Assembly (NCBI RefSeq): GCF_026213295.1
Contig: NC_079424.1
Span: forward strand, 11,494,814-11,558,813
Source: Gadus chalcogrammus
Lineage: Eukaryota; Chordata; Actinopteri; Gadiformes; Gadidae
Length of the DNA: 64,000 nucleotides
Direction: 5' to 3'
Every line of letters begins with the position of its first letter. The stretch's first letter is position 1. The notes under the pieces were generated by a model. It saw only the letters and a list, made by a program, of their open reading frames with translations. It was not told where the DNA came from and searched no databases. This document shows, piece after piece, positions 11,308-22,441 of the stretch. The translations under genes and the position numbers were made by a program.

Positions 11308-14300
11308 TAATTATCCTGTGAGTCCCACCTCTGGTGAAAGTTTTGCCTTTGCAGAGTCTCTACTTTCAGGAACAGTAAAGCATCTTCAAGCACCCCTGCG
11401 GTGCAACCCGGTCTCTTTGCCCAGCACCAACTTTCGGGATGTAAATCCTCTGAACCAGCTCAGGAAAAACCTCTGGGTTATCGACTCTCACACTCTTTGT
11501 TGTTCTGGCTCTTCTGGTTATGCTGGGTTCAAGTGGTTCTTCGTCTTTATATTGCTGTTTGTGCATATTAAAAAACACCAGAAAACCTCCCAAGGAAAAA
11601 GGGAATCTGGAAGTGCCCAGTTAAAAGGCCATCTCAGAGTTTCTCAGAGAAACTTTAGGAACGAGCCCTCAATATGGGCTGATCCTAATTGAATTCCATT
11701 GAGCCCTGAAGGAACTAATGACCTCACAGCTATGTCTAATAGCTTGTGGGCAAAGTGGACGTTTGCGATTAAGACTCTACTTCGATGCATCATTTAGTCG
11801 ACTCGCCCGATTCTGAAAAGGGCCGTTGATGATGTTGGACCTGGTGTAATATACCTTCTTTTTGTTGTAGACAAACAACCTATTAGACGACATAATAGTT
11901 TTCCATCGCCCAAACCCTGAGTCTGCACTCCACTCCTCTGCCCCGCTACATTGGGAATTATTTACTGCTCCTAAGTGGAGAAATGCTGACAGTCACACAA
12001 GCCCCGTTTGCAATTACTCGGAAAACAGTATTCCTCCTAGACCTGGCACCATTTCCTTGACATTGCAAACTCCACCGCTACCTATTACGATTTTATTGAC
12101 CACAAAATTCATAGATAAATAAATACCCTGTGGTCGCTTCCTGAAACCCATTGCCAAATCCAATTACTTCCACATCAACCGCAATAAAATGGAAGCGTGT
12201 GATTGGTCAAAGCAAGGTTCTCTGCATGAAGTGGCTCATGAACCGCTAGAGGAGCACCTATTGAAGCCTTAAAATTCACACTTTGAATAAATACAGAGGC
12301 ATTTATAAAAAAAAAGCAGCAAGACAAGCTGGATGAGACAGTGGGCCGCCCCAGTGGGATGTCTTTCAGTTTTTTCCTCAATACTCACAGGCGGGTTGGC
12401 AGGAATCCCTGCCTTTTTTCTCAGACAAAGGGAAGAAAAACTGTGCACGATGGTGAATGTGGAGACTGTAACTAGCAAAGAAAATATGAAGCTAGGCGTT
12501 TTGTCATTTGTAAACAACTGGTTGACTTCATGTTTGAACCGGGACAGGAAAACGCTAGAAGACGACATGGATGCTTAACCTAGCGGCGACTGCACTCGCC
12601 TTGGTTCAAATCCTTCTGTCAACACAATTCTTGTCTGTTGAGGAAACCTGAAGCAAGCTTTGTGGCTGCCAGCGACCAGGGGTTGCACTGTGGATCCTTG
12701 GCATGCTATCTGACCTTTGAGTGAATGGGAAATGTCCTCCAGAGATCAATGGAGGAAGCACGTGAAAAGGAATGCCTTCATCTACCCACTTCAGTTTCGG
12801 CCAATCCCCCCGTAAAATCTACGACCTGTTCACCATCCTGAACAGATTGATGCCGAGATTTATTGAGTAACAATTCATTTTTGGGACAGGTACATTCCTC
12901 ATGTTTCATCGAGAATGCAGGTCACATACTTACAATGGTTTAGCACTGTTGACTCTGGTTCTCTCATTGATAGAGTTGGAGACATTCAGAAGGAAAAGCC
13001 TTCAAAAGAGAAGAAAAACCCACACATCCTCTCCACTCCACTTTTCGAAGAAATATTCTGGCTAAATTCTCTTTCAATTTAGTCAGAGGTCTAAATAATC
13101 AGCTTTCGGAAAGGGTGATATAGTGCCTGTTTATAGCTTAATGTTGGAGACGGTTATACATTTAAAGATGTAGGGGAGATTAAAGGCTTTTAATCTGTCT
13201 GGAATCAATAGCAGCAGATATATTAATGAGGGTCAGTTATACATTTTAAGATGTGGGGGAGATTTCAGGACTTTTAACTGCCTGGAATCAATGGCAGAAG
13301 ATATATTAACTTGGGCCATGTGAGGCGGAGGATACGTCTAACTTTATGTTTAACGTGTATTAGTTTCACAAGTGTGCAGTGTTGTTTCCCTTGCTGCTGT
13401 AGGATACTGTGAGAATAAGTAGATATACAATTGAAAGCAGCGCAGCCTGAGCACCTGCTGCCAAAGTCATTATTCACAGTGAACCAGTGAACCAATGGGC
13501 CGCTTCTGAATTAATTTGAGGAGTGAACTAACCCAAATTAATCTCTGGAAATGGCATTCAATAAGCAGTTAACTAGTTGGATAATAAGCCACTGGCAATT
13601 CTATTTTCATCTAATAAAATGTTGATGTTTGCCCTTACATTTCTTAATATTAACAAATAAAAAGTACTTTATTTCATTCCGAATACAAGCAACACATAAT
13701 TGTGATTCACGAGCTATACCGGAGAGCACTACAGAGCAACACTTCTCTAATCATGTGAGCGCAGTGCATTCGGTATATCCTAATGTATTTAATACCAGCA
13801 GACTTAAGTATACCCCCCCCCCCCCCCCCACACCATTTCTCTGTCTGTCCTCATCTCCACATCTCTGTCTCCCTCTCGCTCTCCCACGCACCCTCTCTCT
13901 CTGCATTCTCTACTCTCTCTCTCCAAATCTTTTTCAACCTATTCAAGATGAGCATACGTATATGCGACTTGCTTGGGGCCACAAGTGGGGCTTGAAAATC
14001 AAATCTATTTGATGTTGTACATTAAAAAGTACATTTGATGTTGTACATTCACCTTTATTCCGTTTCAGATTCGACATCTTTCCCCCATCGAGTTCAACTG
14101 ATGAGTTGAAAGACCCAACACTCGCTTGTTGAATCACAAAATTGAACTCGATTTTGTTTCACTCTTTGGAATATTTGAAAAGTGGAAAGTGCTGACGTTA
14201 GAGCCGCCAGTAGCTTTCTGTGATAGGCCAGTAAGTGTGTTGAGGAGCCATGGAGAGCCATGTGGGGATGTTTGACGCAGTGTTGAGGGAGGTGCTTCAT

Positions 14301-14683
14301 TATAGACCTGGTTCCATTGTGTCTCTCTCTGTTAAGCATGTGTACCTTATTACAGGATGGCGGTCTGGGTCGCACTATTACCTACCATGCTGCACTTAGA
14401 TGCAAAGAAATAGACATACAATTTATTTGGTTATTTATTGTGAGCTGTCATGTCGGACACCAGATTTATTCTACAACTAGGTTGCATAATCGCAGTTTAC
14501 AAACCTGACTGCAAGGTTAACAGCTGTGAAGACGAGACCATTGGCCAAAAGTTAAGCTCTGTATAAGTATTTATTGCACAATAGACCAACACAAAAACCC
14601 TCAGACATTGCCTGTTTTCATGTCCAGGACACAGCGACGGTGTCTCAGAAAAAAGTCCCTACCAATTAAGACACTTAAGACAC
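11308..14683. other. Noncoding block, copy A
   Basis: No supported gene. The 124-codon frame at 11318-11692 is cut to 110 codons in copy B by a single base change (AGA to TGA), which argues against coding function. The block contains a two-copy diverged tandem repeat (13151-13309), a poly-C run at about 13814-13829, and a C/T-rich tract to about 13925. Confidence 0.6.
13151..13309 (+). repeat. Two-unit diverged tandem repeat, 83-bp period
   Basis: Two adjacent units share GTTATACATTT, GATGT(A/G)GGGGAGATT, CTTTTAA, CTGGAATCAAT(A/G)GCAG and AGATATATTAA in the same order. The period is 83 bases (GTTATACATT at 13153 and 13236). Copy B has the same pair at 57585-57743. Confidence 0.8.
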
Positions 14684-15264
14684 GTTTCCACTGCAGGAAC
14701 TTTCCCAGGAACTATGAACCATTGGAGGCACTCAGTGTGTGTCCACTGCAGGAACCAGGGTCTAAATTAAGTACAGGGGACATTATTTTTCCCAGCCAAA
14801 AGCTCTCTCCATGGGGGGGTAGTACTTTCCAAAAGCACAGGAACTTTGGGGGCCTTGCCATGCTGATCATCTTATTAGCCGAACGAATACTCAAAGCATA
14901 TTTTTCAGCATCTCCAGCCACAAACCGACTGTTTTCTGTTCACTCCGACATCCAGTGAATCACACTAAGTCGCCTTATTGCTTCCATAGTGGTGAACTAC
15001 ATTCATATCATCAGCACTTTCTGTTATACGTGTTGATCATTCATCTCGATAGCAGTTGGCGCTACGAGCCAATGTTTACTTGCGCTGTGGGACGTGAATA
15101 TAGGTTGCTTATGGTAACATGACCGTTTGCAGTAGTATCGCGTAAACGAGTAAATTTTTCTCGTAGTATTTATCAGTTTTTCATGTCCTTTATTCGTTAT
15201 GTGCCTGACGTAAAATGACCTTTATTTGTCTAACCTTCATGGGTCTTTAGGCCGCGGTGGAAAC
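14684..15264 (+). mobile_element. MITE-like DNA element, copy A
   Basis: The left end GTTTCCACTGCAGGAAC is inverted at the right end as CCGCGGTGGAAAC (11 of 13 positions agree). AAGAC occurs in both flanks (14676-14680 and near 15267), a possible short target duplication. There is no transposase frame. A separate 11-bp inverted pair, CTTTTAGTCCC at 15290-15300 and its complement at 15317-15327, follows. The copy B equivalent (59118-59777) is longer because of an 87-bp replacement. Boundaries and superfamily are uncertain. Confidence 0.5.
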
Positions 15265-17280
15265 CAAGACCATAAGGGGCTGAAGAAACCTTTTAGTCCC
15301 TTTTAATGTCATTCCTGGGACTAAAAGTTCTGGGGGATTTAGGTTGGAAACCCAGCTTTAAATATCAACTCTGTTAATCATACTCATCAGTGGCAGCTGT
15401 GTCTGCTCCTTCAACGAGCCACACCTGGCTCCCCAGGCACACCAAACGATGGCCACGCCCCCTCTTGCCTAAATTACTAAGCATGATTCAAGTCAATATT
15501 TGTGGGGTGTTTACTGTGATGAATTGCAATCTGCTGGCTTATTCTTCTTATTCTGATTTCATACAGCGGCGCCGTCATCGTGCTACAATATCAACGATTG
15601 CTGTTTGAATTGTTCCCAATCCCAATGTGCTACTCAGACATGCTTGTTTGAATGGACATGCGTTTTCTGAATAGAATCTCAGCCGTTACAGATTAAAAAC
15701 TCAAACAAAGTAGAAAGAGGTACAAACTAGCCTCAGGCAGCCCAGAAGTTCTGTCCCACTGATGGACTGTGCATACAAAATGTTAAAAATATCCCTGACT
15801 TCTCCAGTTTCCTGGCATTGAACCGCTAAATGAAAATGGTGCTTTTTTAGAAGCGACCGTTCGGCAGGGACTTTTATATTTCTTTCTATGTTGAAGCTTA
15901 CACCGAAGCATCCGTTTCCAGCCTTTATAGTCCAGCTTTATTCCTGGGGTATGGGCATGCACATGTGTATCTGTGTGTGTGTGCCCCACTTTCTGGGTTA
16001 TAGCCGGCAGAAGCCTCTCAACGGTTGACAGCCCCACCATATCAGAAACAAGGATGGCTGCGGCTGTCCCTTTAGAATTACACAACGCTAAGAAAACATT
16101 ATGTATTTAGCCCTTTTGGTTCTACTATGCTAGATGTGGACATAACGTTTTTTTTATTGTGAGCTATCCTTTCAGACACCTGATTTATACTACAACTCGG
16201 TTCTATATTTACATGTGCTACGTCATTCCTGAATTAATGCAGTATTGATCTTGACAGTTGTAGCTCTGACCCCTCAGTATTAAACACTTCTTAGATGACC
16301 GGGCAACCCGAAGGAACAACACTCTCTGGACTTAATGTGTTTTATGAAGAAATGCTTGTTTAACCCTTGGGTTTAACAGTGGGGGTGTCGTGTATGTCAA
16401 TGCTCTGCAAACAATGCATGGACAGATGTTATCGTCATGTTTGCATCATTAACTGTGCTCAAGACCAGATTTATATTATTCTGAAACTTGATCGAAGCAA
16501 AGATTGTACTTACAAATAAATGGCCTAAGTTGCAACAACATTCAACATACTTAAAAAAACACTCTTTCCATGACAAATCAATTCTCGAACCACATCAGTC
16601 AATATTAGGTTAGATAATGTAAAGGATCTCCCCACCAAACGATAGGATGTCATCAGCCAACCTAGATAACAAGTTTGCATTGATTAAACCTGAATATAGT
16701 CAAAAGCATTACATTATTATACATCATTATCGACCACTCAAACAGCAAGACTCTTAGTAATGCATGAAATAAATTAGCCCACATTGATCATATTGCCCTC
16801 GAGGAAAGATTTGACCAATGCTGTGAGAGAACAAACACCAATGTCCGTGTGTAGAATTGTTAAAATTGCTTATCTATAAATTCTTGCCGCATTTGAATTA
16901 TAATTATTTCAACATTTAATCAAATAATTTTTATATTAATTTATAACTTTTGCCCACTGCAACAGAAAACCTTGATGGGATAGTGTGCCTTTCTTTCGTC
17001 AGAAATAATTGGTCTGGACGACCAGCAGGGGAAAAAACAGCAGTCTGTTCAAGTTAATCAAGCGCAGAACACAGAGTGACCCCGATCACACATACTTCAC
17101 CATTTCCAAAACAACCCTGAATGTACAAAGGTTTTGAAACCTTTATGCTGCTTGATGCACAACATTTTTTAATCACATTCATGACCTTGCACACAATTCA
17201 CTTACGAAGACAAGAGTGGAAACAACCATCCTAGAAAACATTCTTTCAAACCGAGCAAATTTTGCGGTTTAGTGTTAAAT

Positions 17281-17600
17281 GGCGACTAGCTCAAACCGGC
17301 GTGAACAAGAGGGCTTCATCTGCTGGGGGGGCTTGTAGACACAGACACCAATGATCAATTCAGTGTGTGACTGCTGCATGCTCCCGTTTCAGCACATTTA
17401 ATTACACTGGCTAATTGACGGAGCCCCGATTGGCCGTATGTGCAAGCATATTTTAATAATTCACCCAGGGTCCCTGTCTGCAGGATGGATGGATTAATTA
17501 CACTGTGAGATCTTTATTATTGGTGCAGTATTAGGTTGTGAATCAATCACAATTGATTTTGACTCGCTTAATTGAATAATTGTTGCTTCAATATTAGATT
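17281..17600. promoter_or_regulatory. Possible conserved noncoding element (inference)
   Basis: The stretch has many TAATTA/TTAATTA and ATTGA words, a CCGATTGGC CCAAT-type box, and balanced composition without repeats. It is present in both copies (B 61786-62105) with a single A/G change that I noticed. The resemblance to vertebrate developmental enhancers is by texture only, as no cross-species alignment is available. Confidence 0.2.
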
Positions 17601-18739
17601 AGCCTTTGTGATAGTTTAACATTCTTCCACATTTAGATTCTTAGATCTACTTCTTTCTGACTTTCTGTGTTTCATTTGCTCTCCCTCAAATCTCAAGTGT
17701 GTGATACTTATACGGACGGACCGAATACTTCTTGACTAATGTCAGTCAGCAACAACTTCCCACAAACAATTCCAATACATTCTTCTAATTTGCTGTAACC
17801 GCAGTACAAATTCATTCAACAAAATCTGAATTTATGCAGCCCCTACAAACATAAAATCGAATATAAAACAAATAATTTCTCTTCAGCATTACAATTGCCT
17901 ACGGACTCTCCAGAGGACCATCACTATGAATCTACTCGTACGTGCTTTAAGTTGCTCTGCATGTTTCCACATGAAGTGGTCGGGTTCGAACTCGGTGAAT
18001 GAATAGTCAGAAACAGTTAGAGGCATGGTTTGTTTGCTGTTGCCCTACACCAACCCTACATGTGCTACTGAATGGACCATTTTCTCTCAAAGGATGTGTT
18101 GCCAGTCCTGCCAGGGGTGCCGTCATCAAAGGGCCCTAGTGTATTCCCTTATGAAATGGAAGACGGAGGAATATGAAATGCAATGCACTATCTTGTTCTT
18201 TTCAGCTCAACTTCTTTATATTTGTTATATTTTGTCTCATCTTAGTGCTTTTTCAGCCATAACTTTGATTTCCTGCAGGCAGTGACAGCCACACTGAAAT
18301 AAATCCCTTTGTTGACATTATTTTTACTAACACAGATGCATGCCTATGAGCGAGAATAGTTTTCCACAAGCCTTGCAATTTAAGCCTCTTTTCTCAGCTA
18401 AAACTACATCTCTTGTGTTTACACTCTACGGAAATGCCCTAGAATAATAGACAGGAAAATGGTTTATTTTAAATATTATAATTAGGAGTATATTTTACCT
18501 TAACCCTGGATGACCTTCCTCTCTCTTTTTTGTCATTTAATTTCATATGAAAAATTTGTGTTGAATGCTGAATTATATGCTTTGAATGAATTACACAAAA
18601 TAACTATTAACCTATAAACCGACTCGGGGGGGATGCAGTTTTGGTTCCATGTCTGTTTGTGCAGCTACTGTTCAAAATATTTGAATCTGCACAGTGCACA
18701 TACATCTATACAAGTGTGCATGCATCATCTCTCTCTCTA

Positions 18740-18813
18740 CCACACACACACACACACACACCACACAACACACAACACACAACACACAACACACACACAC
18801 ACACAAAACACAC
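18740..18813 (+). repeat. (CA)n tract with CACACAACA interruptions
   Basis: Interrupted CA repeat. The copy B equivalent (63245-63345) is longer and more uniform, so the locus is length-variable between copies. Confidence 0.95.
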
Positions 18814-19639
18814 CGCTCACACCTCCTCAAATATTTATGAGTTTTCTGACTTAATCCCAGCTGTTTCCTCTTGGTGACTTGAACATCTTTATAGACTCCA
18901 GTAGTTACTCCTGACACGTGATGAATGGCAGAGGGAGCAGGGTGGATTTTAATCACTAGACCCTTCCTCTCTTCCCACTTCTGCACAGACTTTTAACTTT
19001 TTTGATCTTTTTTTCTGTCTTCGCAACAACAACAACAACAACAACAGCATAAACATTCCATCACATCCAGGGACATAAAGGTGTCCGTTCACCACTTCCT
19101 GGGTAACAACATCCTATCCCATCCTGTCCCTGGTCCTCCTCTGACCTCTGGAAAACACTTGGATCGGACTACAATGAGGCTCTATCCTTCGGCCCTGATT
19201 CCTCAGTTCCCCTTAGAAAAACCTGGATTGTTTCCAACCACTCTGCTCTTCCCACGACCTGTCATCGACAGCTTGAGATGCCCTTCAAAACAACACCTTG
19301 TTTTGTATCAACGGTTGCACTCTAACGAACGCTCTCTGTAGCCCATGCTGTTATCTAGAGAGTCTCCACAGCCTACTTCATATTATGACAGCCTCTTCAA
19401 CCTTCAACACAACCCCCAGAATGCATCAAGACACCCTGAAGCAGCTACTACGCCCATGGATGCATCCACACTCCCTGGTTCCCTGTGAACTTCAGCCGTC
19501 ATTTTCTTGACATCCTTTAGGTCTAAATAATATCCATCTATGGGAAACTTCAAGTCTTGCAGAGGAGGCTAGGTATTATGGGATAGCATCAGATCAGCTC
19601 TGGTCCCTCCTACTCTACCGAAAAGCAATTTTCAATCTC

Positions 19640-20300
19640 TTACCTTCTGTGAGCTGCTTACGTCGGTTCACCAGGGAGATATCCCTACCTGGGAAGTCAT
19701 TCCAAGAATTCTCCCTCGCAAGATTTGAACGCCTGGGAATGAGGTTAATCAGCGTCAGGCTACTAGCACCCCCTCCTCGAATCAGACCCTGTCTAGATGT
19801 CAACACAATGTTTGTCTGCCCGACCTCTGTGTCAGACCAAAGCAGAGGGAGGCTGCCCTCATCACAGACACAAATAACCTCATCACAGCTCATTAATATC
19901 ACATTAATAGCCTCAGTCCTTCTTGACCTCTCTGCTGCACTTCCTAGACCGCATGTTTAGTTACCTATTTGTTGTTGGAAGAGCTCTCCCCTGGGGCCTA
20001 TAGGTTCAACCTGATAGATCCAGCCCCTGAGTCAACCACAGCATAACCTCTATGTTTGGGCCCCACTTCCATCGACTCACTCTTGGTGAGATGATCCACT
20101 AGCACTAGCTGTCATATCAACTGTCATATTATGCAGATGATACCCAGCTTTACTTCAGAGATTATGTTGGTTGCTGACAATACACTGTTCTGCTGGGTTG
20201 GGGATATTCCATGACCATCAATAGATGCTACATTGGCCCCTAGTAATGAAGGGAACCTGGGTTTCCTTCTGTATTCCAGTCCATTGATTTATTGGGACTG
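19640..20300 (+). mobile_element. Degraded L2-type LINE reverse-transcriptase remnant
   Basis: Two reverse-transcriptase landmarks survive in the plus strand in the right order: LLDLSAA at 19919-19939 and SYYADDTQLYF, containing the YADD catalytic box, at about 20124-20156. They are about 200 bases apart, closer than in an intact element, and the frame between them is broken by stops and shifts. The extent is uncertain. Related debris may reach back to about 19080 and forward to a retroposon-like tail at 20885-20932 (GTATATAAATGCAAT). It cannot be active. Confidence 0.65.
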
Positions 20301-20940
20301 GATTTGCAGAGTTTGATGGTTTGCTGCTAAAATAATGTGTCTTCAGAATAAGGGTTAGATGACTTGCTCAGGGAAACCTCAACACTCACTCACCCTCCAT
20401 ACCTTCTGAGCTAAGCCTACCCTGCACCACTCTTGCCCCTATCACTGACTTCCCAGGACAGTGGACCCATGTCACTGCTACATCCTCCTTCTCCTCCTCC
20501 ATGCACATGTTTTCCATAGCTACATCCTACCTCTTGGATGTAGGTGTGGATGAGTCTCCTTACCTACTGCCCACCCAGCACACCAGGCAACAGACTTTGT
20601 GGGACAAAGCCTCTGGACCACACACCCAGTGGAGATCTGGTAATATAGGCTTATAAAAGCAAGAATTATTTTTAAAGCGCTGGGCCTGTTATAGCTGCTT
20701 GTTTATTTGTATTTTCCTCACTGCAAAGTGCCTTAAGGGAAGGCTTTACAGCCCCAGTAGTAAAGAAAATCAATACCTTTGTTGTGAACAGGATTACGGT
20801 TGAAACTAAGGTTGTAAATTGCATTACAATGAAATTCATTTATATTACACACACGTAGATGATGTGTCATATCCCGACTCACGCTCTATGTTAAGCACTT
20901 GGGTCTTTAAAAGTGGTATATAAATGCAATCGATTATAAT

Positions 20941-21013
<73 letters not shown>
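20941..21013. repeat. Self-complementary (TG)n(TA)n(CA)n palindrome
   Basis: A TG run passes into a long TA run and then a CA run, so the whole 73-base tract is its own reverse complement. It can in principle fold into a cruciform or a fully paired hairpin. Confidence 0.92.
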
Positions 21014-21014
<1 letters not shown>

Positions 21015-21563
21015 TCATCCCTGTTAGTTCTAGAATGAATGTGGTTCTCTATCTCTGCCATTGTATTGATTGTCTGCCTCAGGGTCGTTCTTTTTAACTT
21101 GGAGCATCGATCCTTCCGTGGAGCCTAGAGGCTGTTGCCACTCATCAATCCCCCCAGTATTGTAGCGCTTATGTGGGCGAGGGCACTTAATTGGCTGTGG
21201 TTCCCTGGATGGAATGACGTGCTTGATTTGTACAGCGACGATCAGGGGAAATAATAGGCCTCTGCTGGTGAAATCTGAGCATTGTGTTTCCCAGTATCTT
21301 GCTACATTCAACCCTGTAAGGCTTCAGGAAGCACAGATTAAATAACTTCCCAAAGAGTCTTCAGCTTCTCCCCTCTGGTCTGTCAATGGACAATTGATAT
21401 TCAGGAATCCTTCGGCACCAAGCGATTTGAAATGGAAATGCATCAACAAAGTTTGAAGCTAAGGCCCTAATCAAATCTGTTGCTTGACACATGAGCAGAG
21501 CCGAGGTAGACCTACGATCCCACGGGGTGGATATACAACAAGTACAAGTCAGTGGAAGTAAAT
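21014..21563. other. Noncoding spacer
   Basis: Unique-looking sequence between the TA palindrome and the hAT element. A 93-codon minus-strand frame is open at 21030-21311, but I recognise nothing in it. Confidence 0.5.
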
Positions 21564-21810
21564 CAGTGGTGGACAGTAACAAAGTACAAGCAATATGTTA
21601 CCCTAACTCTTTAGCGTATCTGTACTTTAATTGAGTATCATTATTTTGCAAAACTTTGTACTTTTACTCAACAACATTTTGGTGGGGAAAATCCTACTTT
21701 TTCCTACTTTCTACTTTTTAAAACCTGTCGTTCCTTTCAACGTTCCTTTCCGAGACATGCATGCTGTGTGTGTTTGTGTGTCTGTCTGTGCTTGGCCCCT
21801 GCGTGCGGGT

Positions 21811-21841
<31 letters not shown>

Positions 21842-22441
21842 CGTAAGTCTCTGTCTGTGAGCAGCATGCGTGACCATAGACAATTAGGTGTAAGTGTACC
21901 AATCAGAACACATCGTGATTCGTGCAGTTTTGGCGGTTTTCTCCCAACTTTGCTTCCGTCCTCGTATCGTAAAATAACGGAAAAAGCACCAGATATTGAA
22001 ACTGAGCCCCCATGGCCATATTTAAGCAAACTATTTGAAGTAGTGGAAAGGAAGAACGACTCGTTCATTTTTAGGTGCCTTCTCTGTCTGCTTAAGAAAC
22101 AAACAATTTCCTCTTTCAAGAATTCGCCATCCAAACTAAAGTAACACATAGAGGTAATAATTATGATCATTTCAAATTATATCAGTACCAGATATCACAA
22201 AAAGAATTGTATTTAGAGTGGTGTTTCTTTAACCATAAATAAGGATATAAATGACTTTGGAATTACATTACACCAAATTACTTTTACTTTTGTTACTTAA
22301 GTACATTTAAAGCCAAGTACTTTTATACTTTTGCTCTAGTCGACGTTTAAATGGAGTACTTTCACTTTTACTGGAGTATTATTTTACACTAGGTATCTCA
22401 ACTTTTACACAAGTACGTGGTCTGTACTTCGTCCACCACTT
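21564..22441 (+). mobile_element. hAT element with transposase N-terminal fragment
   Basis: The left end CAGTGGTGGACAGTAACAAAGTAC and the right end GTACTTCGTCCACCACT form imperfect TIRs. Subterminal GTACTTTTAC/AAGTAC repeats are typical of an abundant fish hAT family. Within it, on the plus strand at about 22000-22141, is a frame containing WPYLSKLFEVVERKNDSFIF, two cysteines spaced C-x2-C, and a Lys/Ser-rich segment. This resembles the BED zinc-finger start of hAT transposases. It stops before any catalytic domain, so the element is an internally deleted, non-autonomous derivative. A TG-rich tract lies at 21765-21842. No clear 8-bp target duplication was seen. Confidence 0.78.

Larger units (their letters stand above)
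15265..19040. other. Noncoding block, copy A
   Basis: Mostly AT-rich DNA with no supported gene. A stretch near 17281-17600, rich in TAATTA-type homeodomain core sites, has the look of conserved noncoding DNA. A CA-rich tract lies at 18740-18813 and a (CAA)n run at about 19026-19046. Confidence 0.55.
1..19470 (+). repeat. Large direct duplication, copy A (partner 44201-64000)
   Basis: Base 1 of the window aligns with base 44201, and the match continues, colinear and in the same orientation, to the end of the window (64000 aligns with about 19470). Most stretches are near identical. In roughly 2 kb from 15390 I saw only about half a dozen single-base changes plus one 10-bp indel. Larger differences are microsatellite lengths, a MITE only in copy B, a 242-bp segment only in copy A, and a dense indel island near 3380-5010. 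Both ends of the match are set by the window edges, so neither breakpoint is visible. It could be a genuine recent segmental duplication or a haplotype represented twice in the assembly. Confidence 0.97.

Noticed and set aside
11318..11692. 124-codon frame near the right end of the Harbinger-like element
   Set aside because: Copy B carries a nonsense change that shortens it to 110 codons, and no family is recognisable.
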